64,000 nt of DNA from Trifolium pratense (lineage: Eukaryota > Streptophyta > Magnoliopsida > Fabales > Fabaceae), in the NCBI RefSeq assembly GCF_020283565.1, contig NC_060060.1, forward strand, positions 29,202,001 to 29,266,000. The letters are read 5' to 3'. The position numbers and the translations under genes are program-made. Shown here one piece after another: positions 42,230 to 54,577 of this stretch. How positions within the stretch are numbered: position 1 is the first letter of the stretch; the number at the start of each line of letters is the position of its first letter. The notes beneath the pieces are model-generated. The model was given only the letters and a program-made list of their open reading frames with translations, did not search any database and had not been told where the DNA came from.

Positions 42230-43225
42230 AATCATCTCAAATCTATAAAAAATAGTCAAAGAATTGGCCGCTCTAACAATATTATGAGCAACTGAGATCG
42301 TTTGTTTCCTGACGAACTACCTCAAAGTTTACAAACGACGACATATATGAATAATATTAGCAACAATTAAACTAAACTCAGAGTTGCTCTTTGCTTTGAA
42401 CGAATTGCATCTACCAACAATTGAGAGTCGCTTTCAAACTGAATGTGAACAAAACCCGGAGCACATATATCTTCCATCGCACGAAGTAGAGCAATAGTTT
42501 CACCCTCCACGATGGATAATAAAGTTCGTTGTCATCAGTGGCGGCTCGCACACATGTGCGAGGCGTGTGACGGCATCGGGCCTCAAAATTTTGAGGGCCT
42601 CAGCTCAAAATTTCGAGGTCCTATAATATTACTTATATATTATTTATACCTATAAAATATCAGATGTATATTAATAGATAATTTTTTGGCCCTAAACTAA
42701 TAGTTATACTAGTATATTATTAATGTTCATATAATATCATACGAGTATCAATAGATTAGTTAGCTATACTCACAAATATAGTTTTAGTCCATTTTTATCT
42801 TTGCATAAAATTTAACCTTAGATTAGGAGATTCTTTTTTGACGTTATATATAAAGATAATTATTTTGTATTTCTTATCTCATTTGATTTAATGCAATTGG
42901 TTTAATATTGATAATGTATATGTTTACAAAAATAAAAATGATTTTTTTATATTATACGCGGTTTAAATCGACAGTTTTTTTTTTTTAAAAAAAAAATTTA
43001 TATTAAGCGGCCACTTTTATATTTTGCACAGAGCCTCCTAAAACCCGGAGACGCCCCTGGTTGTCATCATGTAGTAACTGCAACCACAAACTGACCTCCA
43101 TGGTTATGGAAACAACATGGTGAAGTAGTCGCGCTTGTATCAACAAAAAAACCTGCGTCAGTATTACATTTTATCCATCCACGTCTGGTTTCGTCCATTG
43201 ACATACACTCCTAGTTGAACAAATA
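42230..43225 (-). pseudogene. RNase H-like (RVT_3-type) pseudogene, split by an hAT-type element
   Basis: Minus-strand frames give the start GWIKCNTDAGFF, then GGQFVVAVTT up to 43060. After the inserted element they resume with EGETIALLRAMEDIC, HIQFESDSQLLVDAI and VAHNIVRAANS. These are the hallmark blocks of the plant LINE/transposon-derived RNase H-like domain. Stops and frame changes are present throughout. Confidence 0.75.
42536..43059. mobile_element. hAT-type non-autonomous element, 524 bp, GTTGTCAT duplication
   Basis: GTTGTCAT is repeated exactly at 42528-42535 and 43060-43067. The ends are CAGTGGCGGC and GACGCCCCTG (imperfect TIR). The 8-bp duplication and CAG...CTG ends fit hAT. 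The insertion is inside the RNase H-like pseudogene and no coding capacity is seen. Confidence 0.9.
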
Positions 43226-43294
43226 AGGTTATTTTCTCAATTGAAAGTTACTCATTTTTTGATTTATCTTCACAATATGATGAGTCATTATTCA
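43188..43294. repeat. 107-bp direct repeat flanking the copia element, left copy
   Basis: It matches 50353-50459 over 107 bp with one mismatch seen (CTCAATTG versus CTGAATTG). Its last eight bases, ATTATTCA, are also bases 17-24 of the LTR. Confidence 0.92.
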
Positions 43295-43831
43295 ATTATT
43301 ATATTCCAATAATTATTATGTGGGCATATATATTTATATTAATTATATTAGCTATTTATCAATTAAGAGCCTAAATTGATTAAGTGATCAAATAAAGTTA
43401 AAAGGCTATTAGATTTCTATTTAGAATTAATTAATTAATTATTTAATTAGTTAGATATGGACTCAAATGGGTGGATGTCAGGATGGCCCATTTCGGGATA
43501 ATGGGAACCCTAATGGGCCATCACCCTATATAAGGCTATGGTCCCCAATACACCGTACGAAAGCAAACACTCTCTTCTTCCCATCTGAAGAGAATCAAGG
43601 CATCAGGGTACCGGTTGAGGAAGAGCCAATCTAGCCGCCATTTCTTTGTATTTCAGGATCACTGCAAAAGAACTTTTCATCATGGATCCAGGTATTCCTA
43701 AAGATCATCTTGTCGATCCTATAATTTTATACATGTTTCTATGACTCTTTTGTTTCCACACTAAAGTATATGTCATAATATGTTGAACATGTATATGTGT
43801 TTAATCCTAATTTAGTGATTTAAGTCTAACA
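43287..43831 (+). repeat. 5' LTR of the copia element (lacks the first 16-24 bp)
   Basis: It lacks the TGTTAGAATATTTTAT start present in the 3' LTR. TATATAA lies at 43527-43533. An ATGGATCCAG followed by GTATTC, a possible start codon and splice donor, lies at 43682-43697. Confidence 0.93.
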
Positions 43832-43833
43832 AT

Positions 43834-43845
43834 TGGTATCAGAGC
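43834..43845 (+). other. Primer-binding site of the copia element
   Basis: TGGTATCAGAGC, two bases after the LTR, is the standard complement of the initiator tRNA-Met 3' end. Confidence 0.93.
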
Positions 43846-45785
43846 AGGACATGCTTCATCCTTATGAATATCTATATTTTCGGTCATATTTGGTTTAATG
43901 TTATTTCAATTGGCTGTGTTTATATGAATATGATTGCCTTTAAGTATCGTTTATAATTAATTCTGCAGAATAAAATATACATAAGTTTGTGTTTATCTAT
44001 TTTGTATTTTTTATTTTGCGGTTTTGGCTTTCATAATATGCATGCCATAAATCTAGTGTTTTAAAAGTATGTATATTTGTTCATATATGCTTTTCGTTTG
44101 ATACTATTATGAGGTTGCAATTTTTATGATCATGGCAGCCTTTAATTTTGGTTTATATGGTGTATATGTGTGTACATATGTATAATTTTGTTTTCCGGTT
44201 CAGTACGTGGTTTGGTATATTATATCCATCATGCTTAATTGGGATTATTCAGTATATATTACAATTCAAATTCTAGTTTAAGATTGTATATATAGTACAT
44301 CCATGATTACTTTTATCTGGCTTATCATACTTTTATCAGTTTCAAATTCGACAATTTATTTTTCATGAATCAGTGTTAAAAGCAATTTTGATTTCTCCAG
44401 TTTTCACTGAGTAGAGTTTCTTTGTTGACATATTTTCGGTTAAAAATAATAAATTGATATAACTCTGATTTGTTTCCTTTGATTTTAATTTGAAACAAAT
44501 TAACATATTTGATTTGGTTTCCAAATATGAATATCGGGTATTATTTGTCATCAATTTCTTTCCATAAAGACTCAGATTAATTTTGTCAACATTATTGTGA
44601 ATTATTTTTCAATTATGATCTATAATTATAGCATCAATGGCTATTCAATTTTTTTCGGATTAGTACCCTTCATTAATAAATATGAAACCGATTTTGTCTC
44701 TCTAATTTGATTTAATTAGATACCGTATTCAAATTATTATTTTTGGAAAAGCTATCGGTGGATAATTTTGGTTTTATCCAATTTTGTTAAAATAATAAAA
44801 CAAAGTCCAATTTTTTTTTTTTCGGACTTTCAATTCCAAATTAAAGATATGATCTCCTTATGTCAATAATTTTATTAGCTACGGTTACTCATAGTACTAT
44901 GACTATTCTTTTGAATTTATTTATTTAAATTTTGTTATGAACCAAAATGAATTCAATGTGTACAGTACCTTATATTTTTCCCACGTACTGCTTTGAGCAC
45001 AATTTTATGTGCTTATTTCATTTTAATTGGTACTTGTTTTTTGAGAAATCATGGATCCAGTGGCTATTTTGGACTCAATTCAATTTCATTGTAATCTAAA
45101 TGAATTATACCTAGCGTACGTTTTAATTGTTGTTGTCCCCATGTATGTACACTTGAGCACAATTGAACGTGCTTAATTCATACTTACTGATTTCATACCC
45201 CGTGAGTGCAACCAACATGTGTTGGTATCTACTTGATATAGACACAATTATGTGTTTAGGTTCTTATTTTAATAGTCATGCGATTATTAAATAAATAGAT
45301 AACATACAATTTTGACATTACATTTGTGGGTAATGTTTATGTGAATTTTAAGACCTTCCCATTTAATTTATTAAATTAAAATGTCTAATAATTTTAGTTG
45401 AGTTGGTTGAAACAACATGTTGCAAAAGTAATCTCTGTTGCGTAAATTTGATTCAATTGAAATTATAAAAGATGTAGTGTGTAATTGTTCATGCGAGCTG
45501 TTTTAGTCGGCCAAAAGGAAGACACAGTTTGGCCGAACAATTGCATACCTGTGATGATAAATATGTGGTAATTATTAAGTTTTTTTTCTCCATGTGGGTA
45601 ATGGTTGGTGTCAAAGACGCACATTATCTGACAGGACTTATTACCAATATTTGATCGTTGCGTGAGAGTACCGTTTACAGTTAATTCTTGCAATCAAAGA
45701 TTGGGAATTAATGGTGTGCTTGGTATCTTGTTTGGGTCTTATTTAATTTGCATATAAAGACTATTGTGCATGTCCATATGGTTAT
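43846..45785 (+). other. Long untranslated leader of the copia element, probable intron
   Basis: It is AT-rich, with no long ORF, between the primer-binding site and the coding frame. A strong pyrimidine tract and TTCGATCCAG acceptor end at 45840. Joined to the donor at 43692 this would make a 2.15-kb leader intron. Confidence 0.5.
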
Positions 45786-45840
45786 TTGATGACATGCCTA
45801 CTAATGTTATTGTATGTTTATTGTTCTTTTTTCGATCCAG

Positions 45841-48800
45841 TTGCTGCTGCCACCGCTCCTAATTTCACTGCTCAAACCAACTCTATCTCTGTGCTAAGTG
45901 GGACTAACTTTAAGAGGCTAAAGAAAACTGCGGGAAATTTTTTCCAGAACAAGAAAACAAGGGAACAATCTAAGGAGTCCACATGTTTCTTCTGCAAGAA
46001 GGCTGGACACATGAAGAAAGATTGTTCCAAGTACGCCTCATGGCGTGAAAAGAAGGGTAATTTTCTCACTTTTGTTTGTTCTGAAATTAATTTAGTTTCT
46101 GTACCTAAGGATACTTGGTGGGTAGATTCTGGTGCTACTACTCACATTAGTATGTCCATGCAAGGCTGCCTGTGGAGCCGTCCGCCAAGTGATGCTGAAA
46201 GATTCATCTATGTGGGCGATGGCAATAAAGTTGCAGTTGAGGCTATTGGGACTTTTAGATTATTGTTAAAGACCGGTTTTCATTTGGATTTGGTTGAGAC
46301 TTTTGTTGCTCCGTCTATTAGACGGAACTTAATTTCTATTTCTATTTTGGACAAATCTGGTTATACTTGTTCATTTGGAAATAATAAATTTAGTCTCTCA
46401 TATGATTCAAATGTTGTTGGTTACGGTTCTTTGAATGATAATCTTTATATGCTTGATATTGAATGTCCTTATAACAAAATAATGCAAGTAGAGTCACATG
46501 GTACGAAACGAAAATTAAATGAGAATTCTGCCACTTTATGGCATAAGCGATTAGGTCATATCTCTAAACAGAGAATTCAGCGGCTTATGTCAGACGGTAT
46601 TCTTGGATCCCTTGACTTGTCGGACTTTCAAGTCTGCATTCAGTGTATCAAGGGTAAGCAAACAAACAAAAGGAATTTTCATGCCGAAAGAGCTAAGGAT
46701 GTCTTAGAACTAATTCATACCGATATATGTGGTCCTTTCCCTTCAGGTTCTTGGAATGGACAACGGTATTTTATTACGTTCATAGACGATTACTCGAGGT
46801 ACGGCTACCTTTATTTGATTCATGAGAAATCTCAATCTCTGGACGTGTTCAAGTCATTCAAAGCTGAAGTCGAACTTCAAGTTGGAAAGAAAATAAAGGC
46901 TGTCAAGTCTGACCGTGGTGGTGAATACTATGGTCGGTATGATGGATCAGGGGAACAACGTCCAGGGCCCTTCGCGCTTTTCCTCGATGAGTGTGGAATT
47001 GTTCCGCAATACACAATGCCGGGAAAACCCAGCATGAATGGAGTTGCAGAACGACGAAACCGGACTCTTAAGGATATGGTAAGGAGTATGATTAGTCATT
47101 CTTCTCTACCAGAGTCATTTTGGGGAGAGGCATTAAAGACCGCAGTTTATATCCTTAATAGAGTACCTAGTAAGGCAGTAACTAAGACCCCTTATGAGCT
47201 GTGGACTGGGAAAAAGCCCAGCATTAGGCACCTGCACATTTGGGGATGTCCAGCTGAAGCGAGACCCTATAGGCCTCATGAAGGTAAGTTGGACGCAAAG
47301 ACAATTAGCTGCTATTTTATAGGGTACGCCGAACGCTCTTACGGGTATAAGTTTTATAACCCCATCACTAGAACAATTTTTGAAACGGGAAATGCAAGAT
47401 TCCTTGAGGATGTAGAGTTTGGAGGGGAAGGAAACATAAGGAGTGTTGTCTTTGATGAAGAAACTGTTACTGACAATGATCAAGTCTTTGTACCTATTGT
47501 TGTTCCAGAAACAGATCCAGAGATTAACAACAATGATGTTATTCCTAACATCCCTCAAGAACAAGACAACGCTGAGTTTCTTCCTCAAGCACCACCTATA
47601 GTTCAAACTCAACAACCTCAAGGGCTGCCATTAAGAAGATCCACTAGAGAGAGGAAGTGTCCAATTTCGGATGATTATGTTATATTTCTTCAAGAACATG
47701 AGGATGACATTGGTTTGACTGAGGATGATCCCATTAACTTTAGTCAAGCTATGCGAAGTTCAAACTCTCTTAAGTGGATTGATGCCATGAAGGATGAGAT
47801 GAAATCGATGACTGACAATGATGTTTGGGATCTCGTTAAATTACCCGAAGGAAAGAAACCCATTGGTTGTAAATGGATATTTAAAACCAAAAGGGATTCA
47901 AAGGGTAACATTGAGAGATATAAAGCTCGTCTTGTCGCCAAAGGTTTTACTCAGAAGGAAGGCATTGATTATAAAGAGACTTTCTCTCCGGTTTCTTCGA
48001 AAGACTCTCTTAGGATTATAATGGCATTAGTAGCTCATTTTGATTTAGAGCTGCATCAGATGGATGTAAAGACTGCGTTTCTAAATGGAAACATTGATGA
48101 AACAATATATATGGTGCAGCCAAAAAATTTTGTGTCAGGAGACCCAAAGTCTATGGTTTGCAAACTTAAGAAATCCATCTATGGCCTTAAACAGGCTTCC
48201 CGTCAATGGTATTACAAATTTCATCAAGTTATATCCTCCTTTGGTTTTGAGGCTAATCCAGTTGATGATTGCATATACCAAAAGTTCAGTGGGAGTAAAT
48301 TCGTTTTCTTGGTATTATATGTAGATGATATCCTTTTGGCAAGCAACAATATAGGCTTATTGCATGAAACCAAGAGATTTCTCACAAAGAATTTTGAGAT
48401 GAAAGATCTTGGGGACGCCTCCTTTGTCTTAGGAATTCGAATACTTAGAGATCGCTCTCAAGGTATTTTGGGATTGTCACAAAGGAGCTATATTGATACA
48501 GTTTTGGATAGATTCTCCATGAAAGACAGTAAACCAGGAGACACACCCGTTGCTAGAGGAGACAAATTTAGTCTTAATCAGTGCCCCACTACGGATCTTG
48601 AAAAGAAAGAGATGCATAAAATTCCATACGCTTCGGCTGTGGGGAGTCTTATGTATGCTCAAGTTTGTACTCGTCCCGACTTAGCATTCATTGTAGGAGT
48701 TCTTGGCAGATATTTGAGCAACCCTGGTATGCAGCACTGGATAGCAGTAAAGCGTGTAATGCGCTACCTGAAGAGAACTAGAGACTTCGTACTCACTTAT

Positions 48801-49307
48801 CGGAAGTCAGATAATTTGGAGATCATTGGGTATTCTGACTCTGATTATGCGGGATGCCCGGATAGTAAACGTTCCACATCTGGTTACATCTTCCTCTTGG
48901 CTGGAGGAGCCGTTTCTTGGAAGTCTGCCAAATAGTCTTTAGTGGCTCCCTCTACCATGGCGGCAGAGTTTGTGGCTTGCTTTGAGGCATCAAATCATGC
49001 GAATTGGCTGCGGAACTTTGTCACAGGCCTACGCATCATTGAGAGCATCGAGAGGCCATTGAAGATTTATTGTGACAATAGTGCAGCTGTGCTCTACTCC
49101 AACAACAATATGAGTTCCACAAAGTCAAAATTTATCGACATCAAGTATCTTGTTGTGAAAGAGAGAGTTCAGGAGAAACAACTTTTGATAGAACATATAG
49201 GGACAGACTTAATGCTAGCTGATCCACTAACCAAAGGTTTAACGCCTAAGGCTTTTCATGGGCATGTTGCTCGCATGGGTCTTGGTTTTGAGATTGCCTT
49301 AGATTAG
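45841..49307 (+). pseudogene. Copia gag-pol polyprotein with gag deletion and in-frame TAG
   Basis: One frame runs to TAG 48933-48935 and continues in the same frame to 49307. Blocks in order: a gag N-terminus ending VLSGTNFK, fused directly to a basic linker and the zinc knuckle [14 protein letters not shown] (about 45985); protease [22 protein letters not shown]; integrase with [12 protein letters not shown] and [13 protein letters not shown] with [17 protein letters not shown] and YVDDILLAS; and RNase H with YSDSDYAGC. The stop follows VSWKSAK, where related elements carry Gln. About 20 gag residues precede the fusion, so most of the capsid domain is missing. The open frame at 45786-45840 is probably intron. 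Confidence 0.9.
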
Positions 49308-49791
49308 TGGGAGTCTTTTCCTTATTTGTATTATGTTCTATATATTTTGGTTTCAATTTTGGTACAAACATTATGTTATGTTTGATTTTCTGCAGAAATA
49401 AAACTTATTATAAGATATTATTGTTATAACAATATTAAGTTTTTTTGGTTATGTGCAAATATTTTTATTTTGAATTGCACCTAAGGAACTTCAGTTTGAT
49501 CTCAATAAAGACTTCAGTTGGACCAGTTGGAAATAGGCATGATTTAGAGATCACATTGCATGAAATTTCCATGCCACTCATCCATATCGACCTATGTCAT
49601 CAAATACATTGATGTGGTGGTCATCGGGGTTCCGTCACGTTATACGTCAGTGACGACAGCCGCGGTGGTCCCATTGTTGATGTATGAGGTGGACCAGATT
49701 GTAAAGTTGAAATCTAAAGATAAATAGCATTCGGATGCGCGCCTAAAGAACTATGATATAATTATTAACATATATTGCCCAAGTGGGAGAT
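49308..49791 (+). other. Copia 3' untranslated region and polypurine tract
   Basis: It is non-coding. It ends in AAGTGGGAGAT just before the 3' LTR, the expected polypurine tract. Confidence 0.7.
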
Positions 49792-50352
49792 TGTTAGAAT
49801 ATTTTATATTATTCAATTATTATATTCCAATAATTATTATGTGGGCATATATATTTATATTAATTATATTAGCTATTTATCAATTAAGAGCCTAAATTGA
49901 TTAAGTGATCAAATAAAGTTAAAAGGCTATTAGATTTCTATTTAGAATTAATTAATTAATTATTTAATTAGTTAGATATGGACTCAAATGGGTGGATGTC
50001 AGGATGGCCCATTTCGGGATAATGGGAACCCTAATGGGCCATCACCCTATATAAGGCTATGGTCCCCAATACACCGTACGAAAGCAAACACTCTCTTCTT
50101 CCCATCTGAAGAGAATCAAGGCATCAGGGTACCGGTTGAGGAAGAGCCAATCTAGCCGCCATTTCTTTGTATTTCAGGATCACTGCAAAAGAACTTTTCA
50201 TCATGGATCCAGGTATTCCTAAAGATCATCTTGTCGATCCTATAATTTTATACATGTTTCTATGACTCTTTTGTTTCCGCACTAAAGTATATGTCATAAT
50301 ATGTTGAACATGTATATATGTTTAATCCTAATTTAGTGATTTAAGTCTAACA
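49792..50352 (+). repeat. 3' LTR of the copia element (complete)
   Basis: It is 561 bp, starts TGTTAGAATA and ends AAGTCTAACA. Confidence 0.95.
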
Positions 50353-50459
50353 GTTTCGTCCATTGACATACACTCCTAGTTGAACAAATAAGGTTATTTT
50401 CTGAATTGAAAGTTACTCATTTTTTGATTTATCTTCACAATATGATGAGTCATTATTCA
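50353..50459. repeat. 107-bp direct repeat flanking the copia element, right copy
   Basis: It starts immediately after the 3' LTR and repeats 43188-43294. Confidence 0.92.
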
Positions 50460-50463
50460 TTGT

Positions 50464-51245
50464 TTCTTTGAATTATAAGAGTTGAGAGCATTGTCTATCA
50501 TGAACAAGTATCCGATAGAGTTTTCCTGTCATGTTAATCACCTCCCCATCTGAATTTAAATAGTCATATGATACTACTCTTTTATTGTTATTCTTTTTAG
50601 ACATTATAATTCTATGGTCACTTGTTCCCTTGACAAAATTGAAATTTCTCTTTGCAATTGTGAAATTACTTACTATTGGTTGATCCATAAACCTTTTTAG
50701 CAATCCAACATTATAGCACAAATTTGGTTTGATATTGCATAAATAGCTCAGTCAGCAAATGCTTTGTTTATATAACGTTGCATCAATCGATTCTTCAATT
50801 GTGTCTTTATTCAATTTCCAGTTTCAATTAGAGTTATCACATGATTGCAATTACTTGTATGGAGTCTCCTCAAAACATCTTAGGCATATTAATTCCTCTT
50901 GATGTATAAAACCATCGTTTTATCATGCATCTGAACACTATTCCAATAAAATATGTCAAATTTTCAATGTTAGACATCTTAAATTCTATCATCATATTTG
51001 ATTTATATCCTTTTTAACTCCTCCTTGTTTGAATGTGTGATCAATAAATGATCAACATCTATAAGCATATAATGAGTAACTTCTATTTGCTTGAATCTTT
51101 CACATACACTCAATGTTCTAATGTGCACTTAGTTAAACCTAGTTTGACAAGAAAACTATCAATTATGTTGTTAGGCTATAGATTGATAGATGCCTATTTC
51201 AAACCACAAACTATCTTTCTTAACCCGAAAACATTTGCTTCTTAA
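50464..51245 (-). pseudogene. Older copia RT/RNase H fragment
   Basis: Minus-strand frames show RT blocks IDSFLVKLG, MSNIENLTYFIGI, then CYNVGLLKRFMDQPIVSNFT and KGTSDHRIIM, and a degraded RNase H start. Many stops and frame changes are present. It is unrelated at sequence level to the young copia element on its left. Confidence 0.8.
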
Positions 51246-51249
51246 TCTT

Positions 51250-51760
51250 TAATTTTAAAATCCTTGTAGTTGCTTGACATATACTTATTTACCCGAATAT
51301 CTATTTAAGAATGCAAATTTCACATGTAGTTGATGCATTGACCATCTTCCAAGCATATAACTAGAAGGACACTCGTGCGTCCGCTTGGGAGTCGCGGTGT
51401 TACCGCTCCTCAATTGGTAACATGAAAAATGGTAATTTATTGGGAAGTAGATTAAAAGATAAAAAATAGAAAGGATATAATATTTGGTAAAAGAAAAAGA
51501 ACAATGGTAAAACCATCACAAAAAAACCTTAGGTATCCGTATTAATATATGAATATAAATATAGATAATGTAGAAATTATGAAAAAATAGGCTACCTTAT
51601 TAGTATATTATTAAAAACATAGGTTTGGTAAAAATCACCAAAAACTTAGGTCCCTCTATTAAATATATTAATATATGAGTATAAATATAGTCCCGTAAAA
51701 ATTATTAAAAAATAAGCAACTTTATTATAGTAGGGTTAAAAGATATGTTTGAGAATATAA
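51250..51760. other. AT-rich repeat-like intergenic DNA
   Basis: No gene. The stretch 51530-51740 repeats phrases (TATTAATATATGAATATAAATATAG and variants, AAAAATTATTAAAAAATA) that recur at 56095-56400, on the other side of the candidate Helitron. Confidence 0.5.
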
Positions 51761-52664
51761 TCTTTTATATTATAAGCTTGTATACACAAGCAAATTCTAA
51801 ACCCTAATTTGCTTTTCCCGTTTCCCTCCATTTTATCTTGCAATTTTTAATAAAAAATAAGACAATTTTGTCTTGACTAAGATTTGAACTCACAACCCTT
51901 CAATGCAAAGCAATATTCTCAACCACTATGCCAAGTATACAAATTGTGATTAAAATTATGTGCAATAATTGATAAACACCATCAATAATTTCCTTTATAT
52001 TTATTAACATTCCTTTTTTTTTTTTTTTTACGTGTTTGCAAAGTATTTAGGATTCAAATATTGTTTAGTGATTAAATGTATTGTATATATATATTGGTTG
52101 TCCTTTTGTAGATCTAAATATTGTTTTTTTTTTACGTGTTTGCAAAGTATTTAGGATTCAAATTTTTTTTTTTTTGAAGCAATTTATGATTCAAATATTG
52201 TTTAGTGATTAAATGTATTCTATATATATATATATTGGTTGTCCTTTTTTATTCTATATATTTATTGAGTATTTTTTTACGGTATATCCCTAATATGGTT
52301 ACATAAATTGTGTTAAAAAAAATGTAAAGATGTTAAATATCAACCAATTAATTAATACATTTAATGTCGTTTAATTTTAGAAGTTAATTAATACGCCTAT
52401 AATTAATACGATTTTATTTTATCGAGTATTTTTTTGTCTCTTTTTTGGTTTTTAATGTTTATGCGTAAAATTAATAAGCTGAAATAAATAAAAAGACATG
52501 AAATATACAAAACCCTAATTGAAAATCAATATTATGTTTTTCAATATAAATAACAACTCTTATGTATCAAATTGAGCACCGCATATTTAGCTAAAAAAAA
52601 ATGAGCACAGCCTAATTGCTTTCGTCTTTGTTAATTTTTGGTTGACTACAATCCTTTATCACTC

Positions 52665-54209
52665 ATGGCTGGAAAATCAACAACTCCAACTCCATTGGCT
52701 GTTCTCTATCCTGGAAAAAAGGATTTGAAGGTGAAAATTCGTGTGCCAAATATGTGGAGCGTTACTAATAAGTACAGTCCTAATCAAGTAATTTTCATGA
52801 ATCTTCTTTTGGTTGATGATCAGGTAATTCGTTTATGTATTTTTTTTTTTTATTTAGCTTATTTTCATATATGTACATATATTAAAAATAACATATTTGT
52901 TCTTTCTAATTTTTGTTGTCAAGGGTGACAAAATACAATTTGTCGTGCGGAAGGCCCTGGTGTCACACTGCTGAATACAAATATGATGACAATTGAGAAT
53001 TTGATTGAAGCCAATGCGTTACATTTATATTTCAAATTCCTAACCTAATTGTTTACATATTCCGTAACATTTTTTAATATATAGATAACTCTTTTAACTC
53101 TAACTTACCAATTTTTTCTTATCATTGGTTTCGATATGTGTAGCCGTGTCATGGCACAGTGCTCGCTAGAATTTGTGAAATAGATGCAGGAGATGGTTGG
53201 TATTTTCGATCATGTACTCAGTGTGCTTCGACGGTGACGATTGAGAAGGGGATTCTGACATGTCGGAAGAAATGCAGCAAGGCTAAAAGCGCTGTTCCAA
53301 AGTACTTACATGAAATAATTTATTAGCTAACCAATTATAAATATTTAAATGATTTGTCTTACATTATTTTGTATAATTTGTTTGTGTTGTTCGATCGTAT
53401 TGTTTCTCAATTTGTAGGAAGGAATGTCAAAGATTATCTTGATGGAAATAATGAGGTAATTTTTAAGGAACATAGTATTGTTAATTTATTTAATTTTTTA
53501 AATTCATTAACTAATTTTTATCCATTGATGATTATATATTTAGATTATAACCTAGACACTTTTTTTCTTCAATATATTTAGTCAGAGAATGTTGGCGAAT
53601 ATCCAAAAGATTTGGACATGTTTGTTGATAAGCAAATGCTTTTTAAGGTCGAAGTTTCGGACGGCAATGTTCATAATAAATGGCGGAATTACACCGTCAA
53701 GAGAGGCTTCAGATGATGTTGATACCATTAAACAATTTATATCTAAACATAATCTTCAGGTCCACATAATTATCCGATAATTACTTTTTGTGCTATTGGT
53801 ATCCCATAAAATATCATCATTTCTTGAGTTAAATATTAAGCAATGTGGTTGCAGGTGGCTGTTGATTATGATATTATTGATGTAGATGAAAGATCTAATG
53901 TTAATAAGGTATAATATATATATATATAAAAAATTAATTAAGTAATTATTAATCAGAAAATATATGTCATCAAAAAAGTAATTATTTAATGTTTTATTCA
54001 TTTGTTGTCCGTAGGAAACTTTGGAATGCGTTGATTCGTGCAGCAACAATGATGTGCAAGAAACCCCAACATCCAAGTCAAGTTTGAAGAAATCATCTGA
54101 TAGTGTGAACTCTACTGATGTTTTTGTTGTTGATGAAATTGGAGAAAATTCTATCACCAAACCCCCTAAAATGGTTTGTGTGAAGATCGAGAAACCTCAT
54201 GGAAAATGA
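52665..54209 (+). pseudogene. RPA1-like single-strand DNA-binding protein gene, degenerate
   Basis: Exon-like blocks lie at 52665-52823, 52924-52974, 53144-53301, about 53360-53455, 53582-53759, 53855-53908 and 54015-54209, most bordered by GT and AG. The first gives an OB-fold start (KKDLKVKIRVPNMWSV ... MNLLLVDDQ) continued by GDKIQFVVRKAL, then TGA. The third encodes a zinc ribbon: GWYFRSCTQCAS followed by LTCRKKC. The fourth and fifth give VLFDRIVSQFVGRN and YPKDLDMFVDK ... LFKVEVSD. These are DBD-A and DBD-C features of replication protein A large subunits. DBD-B is missing, and a frameshift follows YTVKR. RPA1-like genes are known cargo of plant Helitrons. Confidence 0.75.
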
Positions 54210-54555
54210 AATCTTTTGGATTTCAATTTAGTTTTTTTTTTCTTAAAAAAATTACTTTTTTACATGTCTTTCTGGACTTAAAATTTTGTTCATGTTTTTG
54301 TTTCGTAAGAACTTAATTAAGTTTTATCATTATGCCAATAAGTTAAGGTGATATTAGGCTAAAATTTTCCATTGGTTTAGTTTTCAAGGATTAATGTTAT
54401 GGTTGATTTTTGTTATATTAATGTTTAACATTATTAATTACGAATTATTAATTTTTAAAGGTAATTTCGGATTTCGATTCTTATAGTTTCTTAAATTTCA
54501 TATATTTAGGCAAAACTTCAGGGTATTGTACTATATGTGCAATATATTTTTTTTT

Positions 54556-54577
54556 CTCTCTCTCTCTCTCTCTCTCA
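54556..54577. repeat. (TC)n microsatellite
   Basis: A run of TC dinucleotides inside the candidate Helitron, downstream of the RPA1-like block. Confidence 0.9.

Larger units (their letters stand above)
43287..50352 (+). mobile_element. Ty1/copia LTR retrotransposon with shortened 5' LTR
   Basis: LTRs lie at 43287-43831 (incomplete) and 49792-50352 (complete, TG...CA). A tRNA-Met primer-binding site is at 43834. The pol order protease-integrase-RT-RNase H is the copia order. Over the 545 shared LTR bases I count two substitutions, so the copy is young, yet it has several coding defects. It lies at the edge of an RNase H-like pseudogene and next to an older copia fragment. Confidence 0.95.

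Noticed and set aside
45786..45840. Copia coding frame starting at ATG 45786
   Set aside because: The first 18 codons are hydrophobic and unlike gag, and end at a strong splice acceptor; probably intron sequence that happens to be open.
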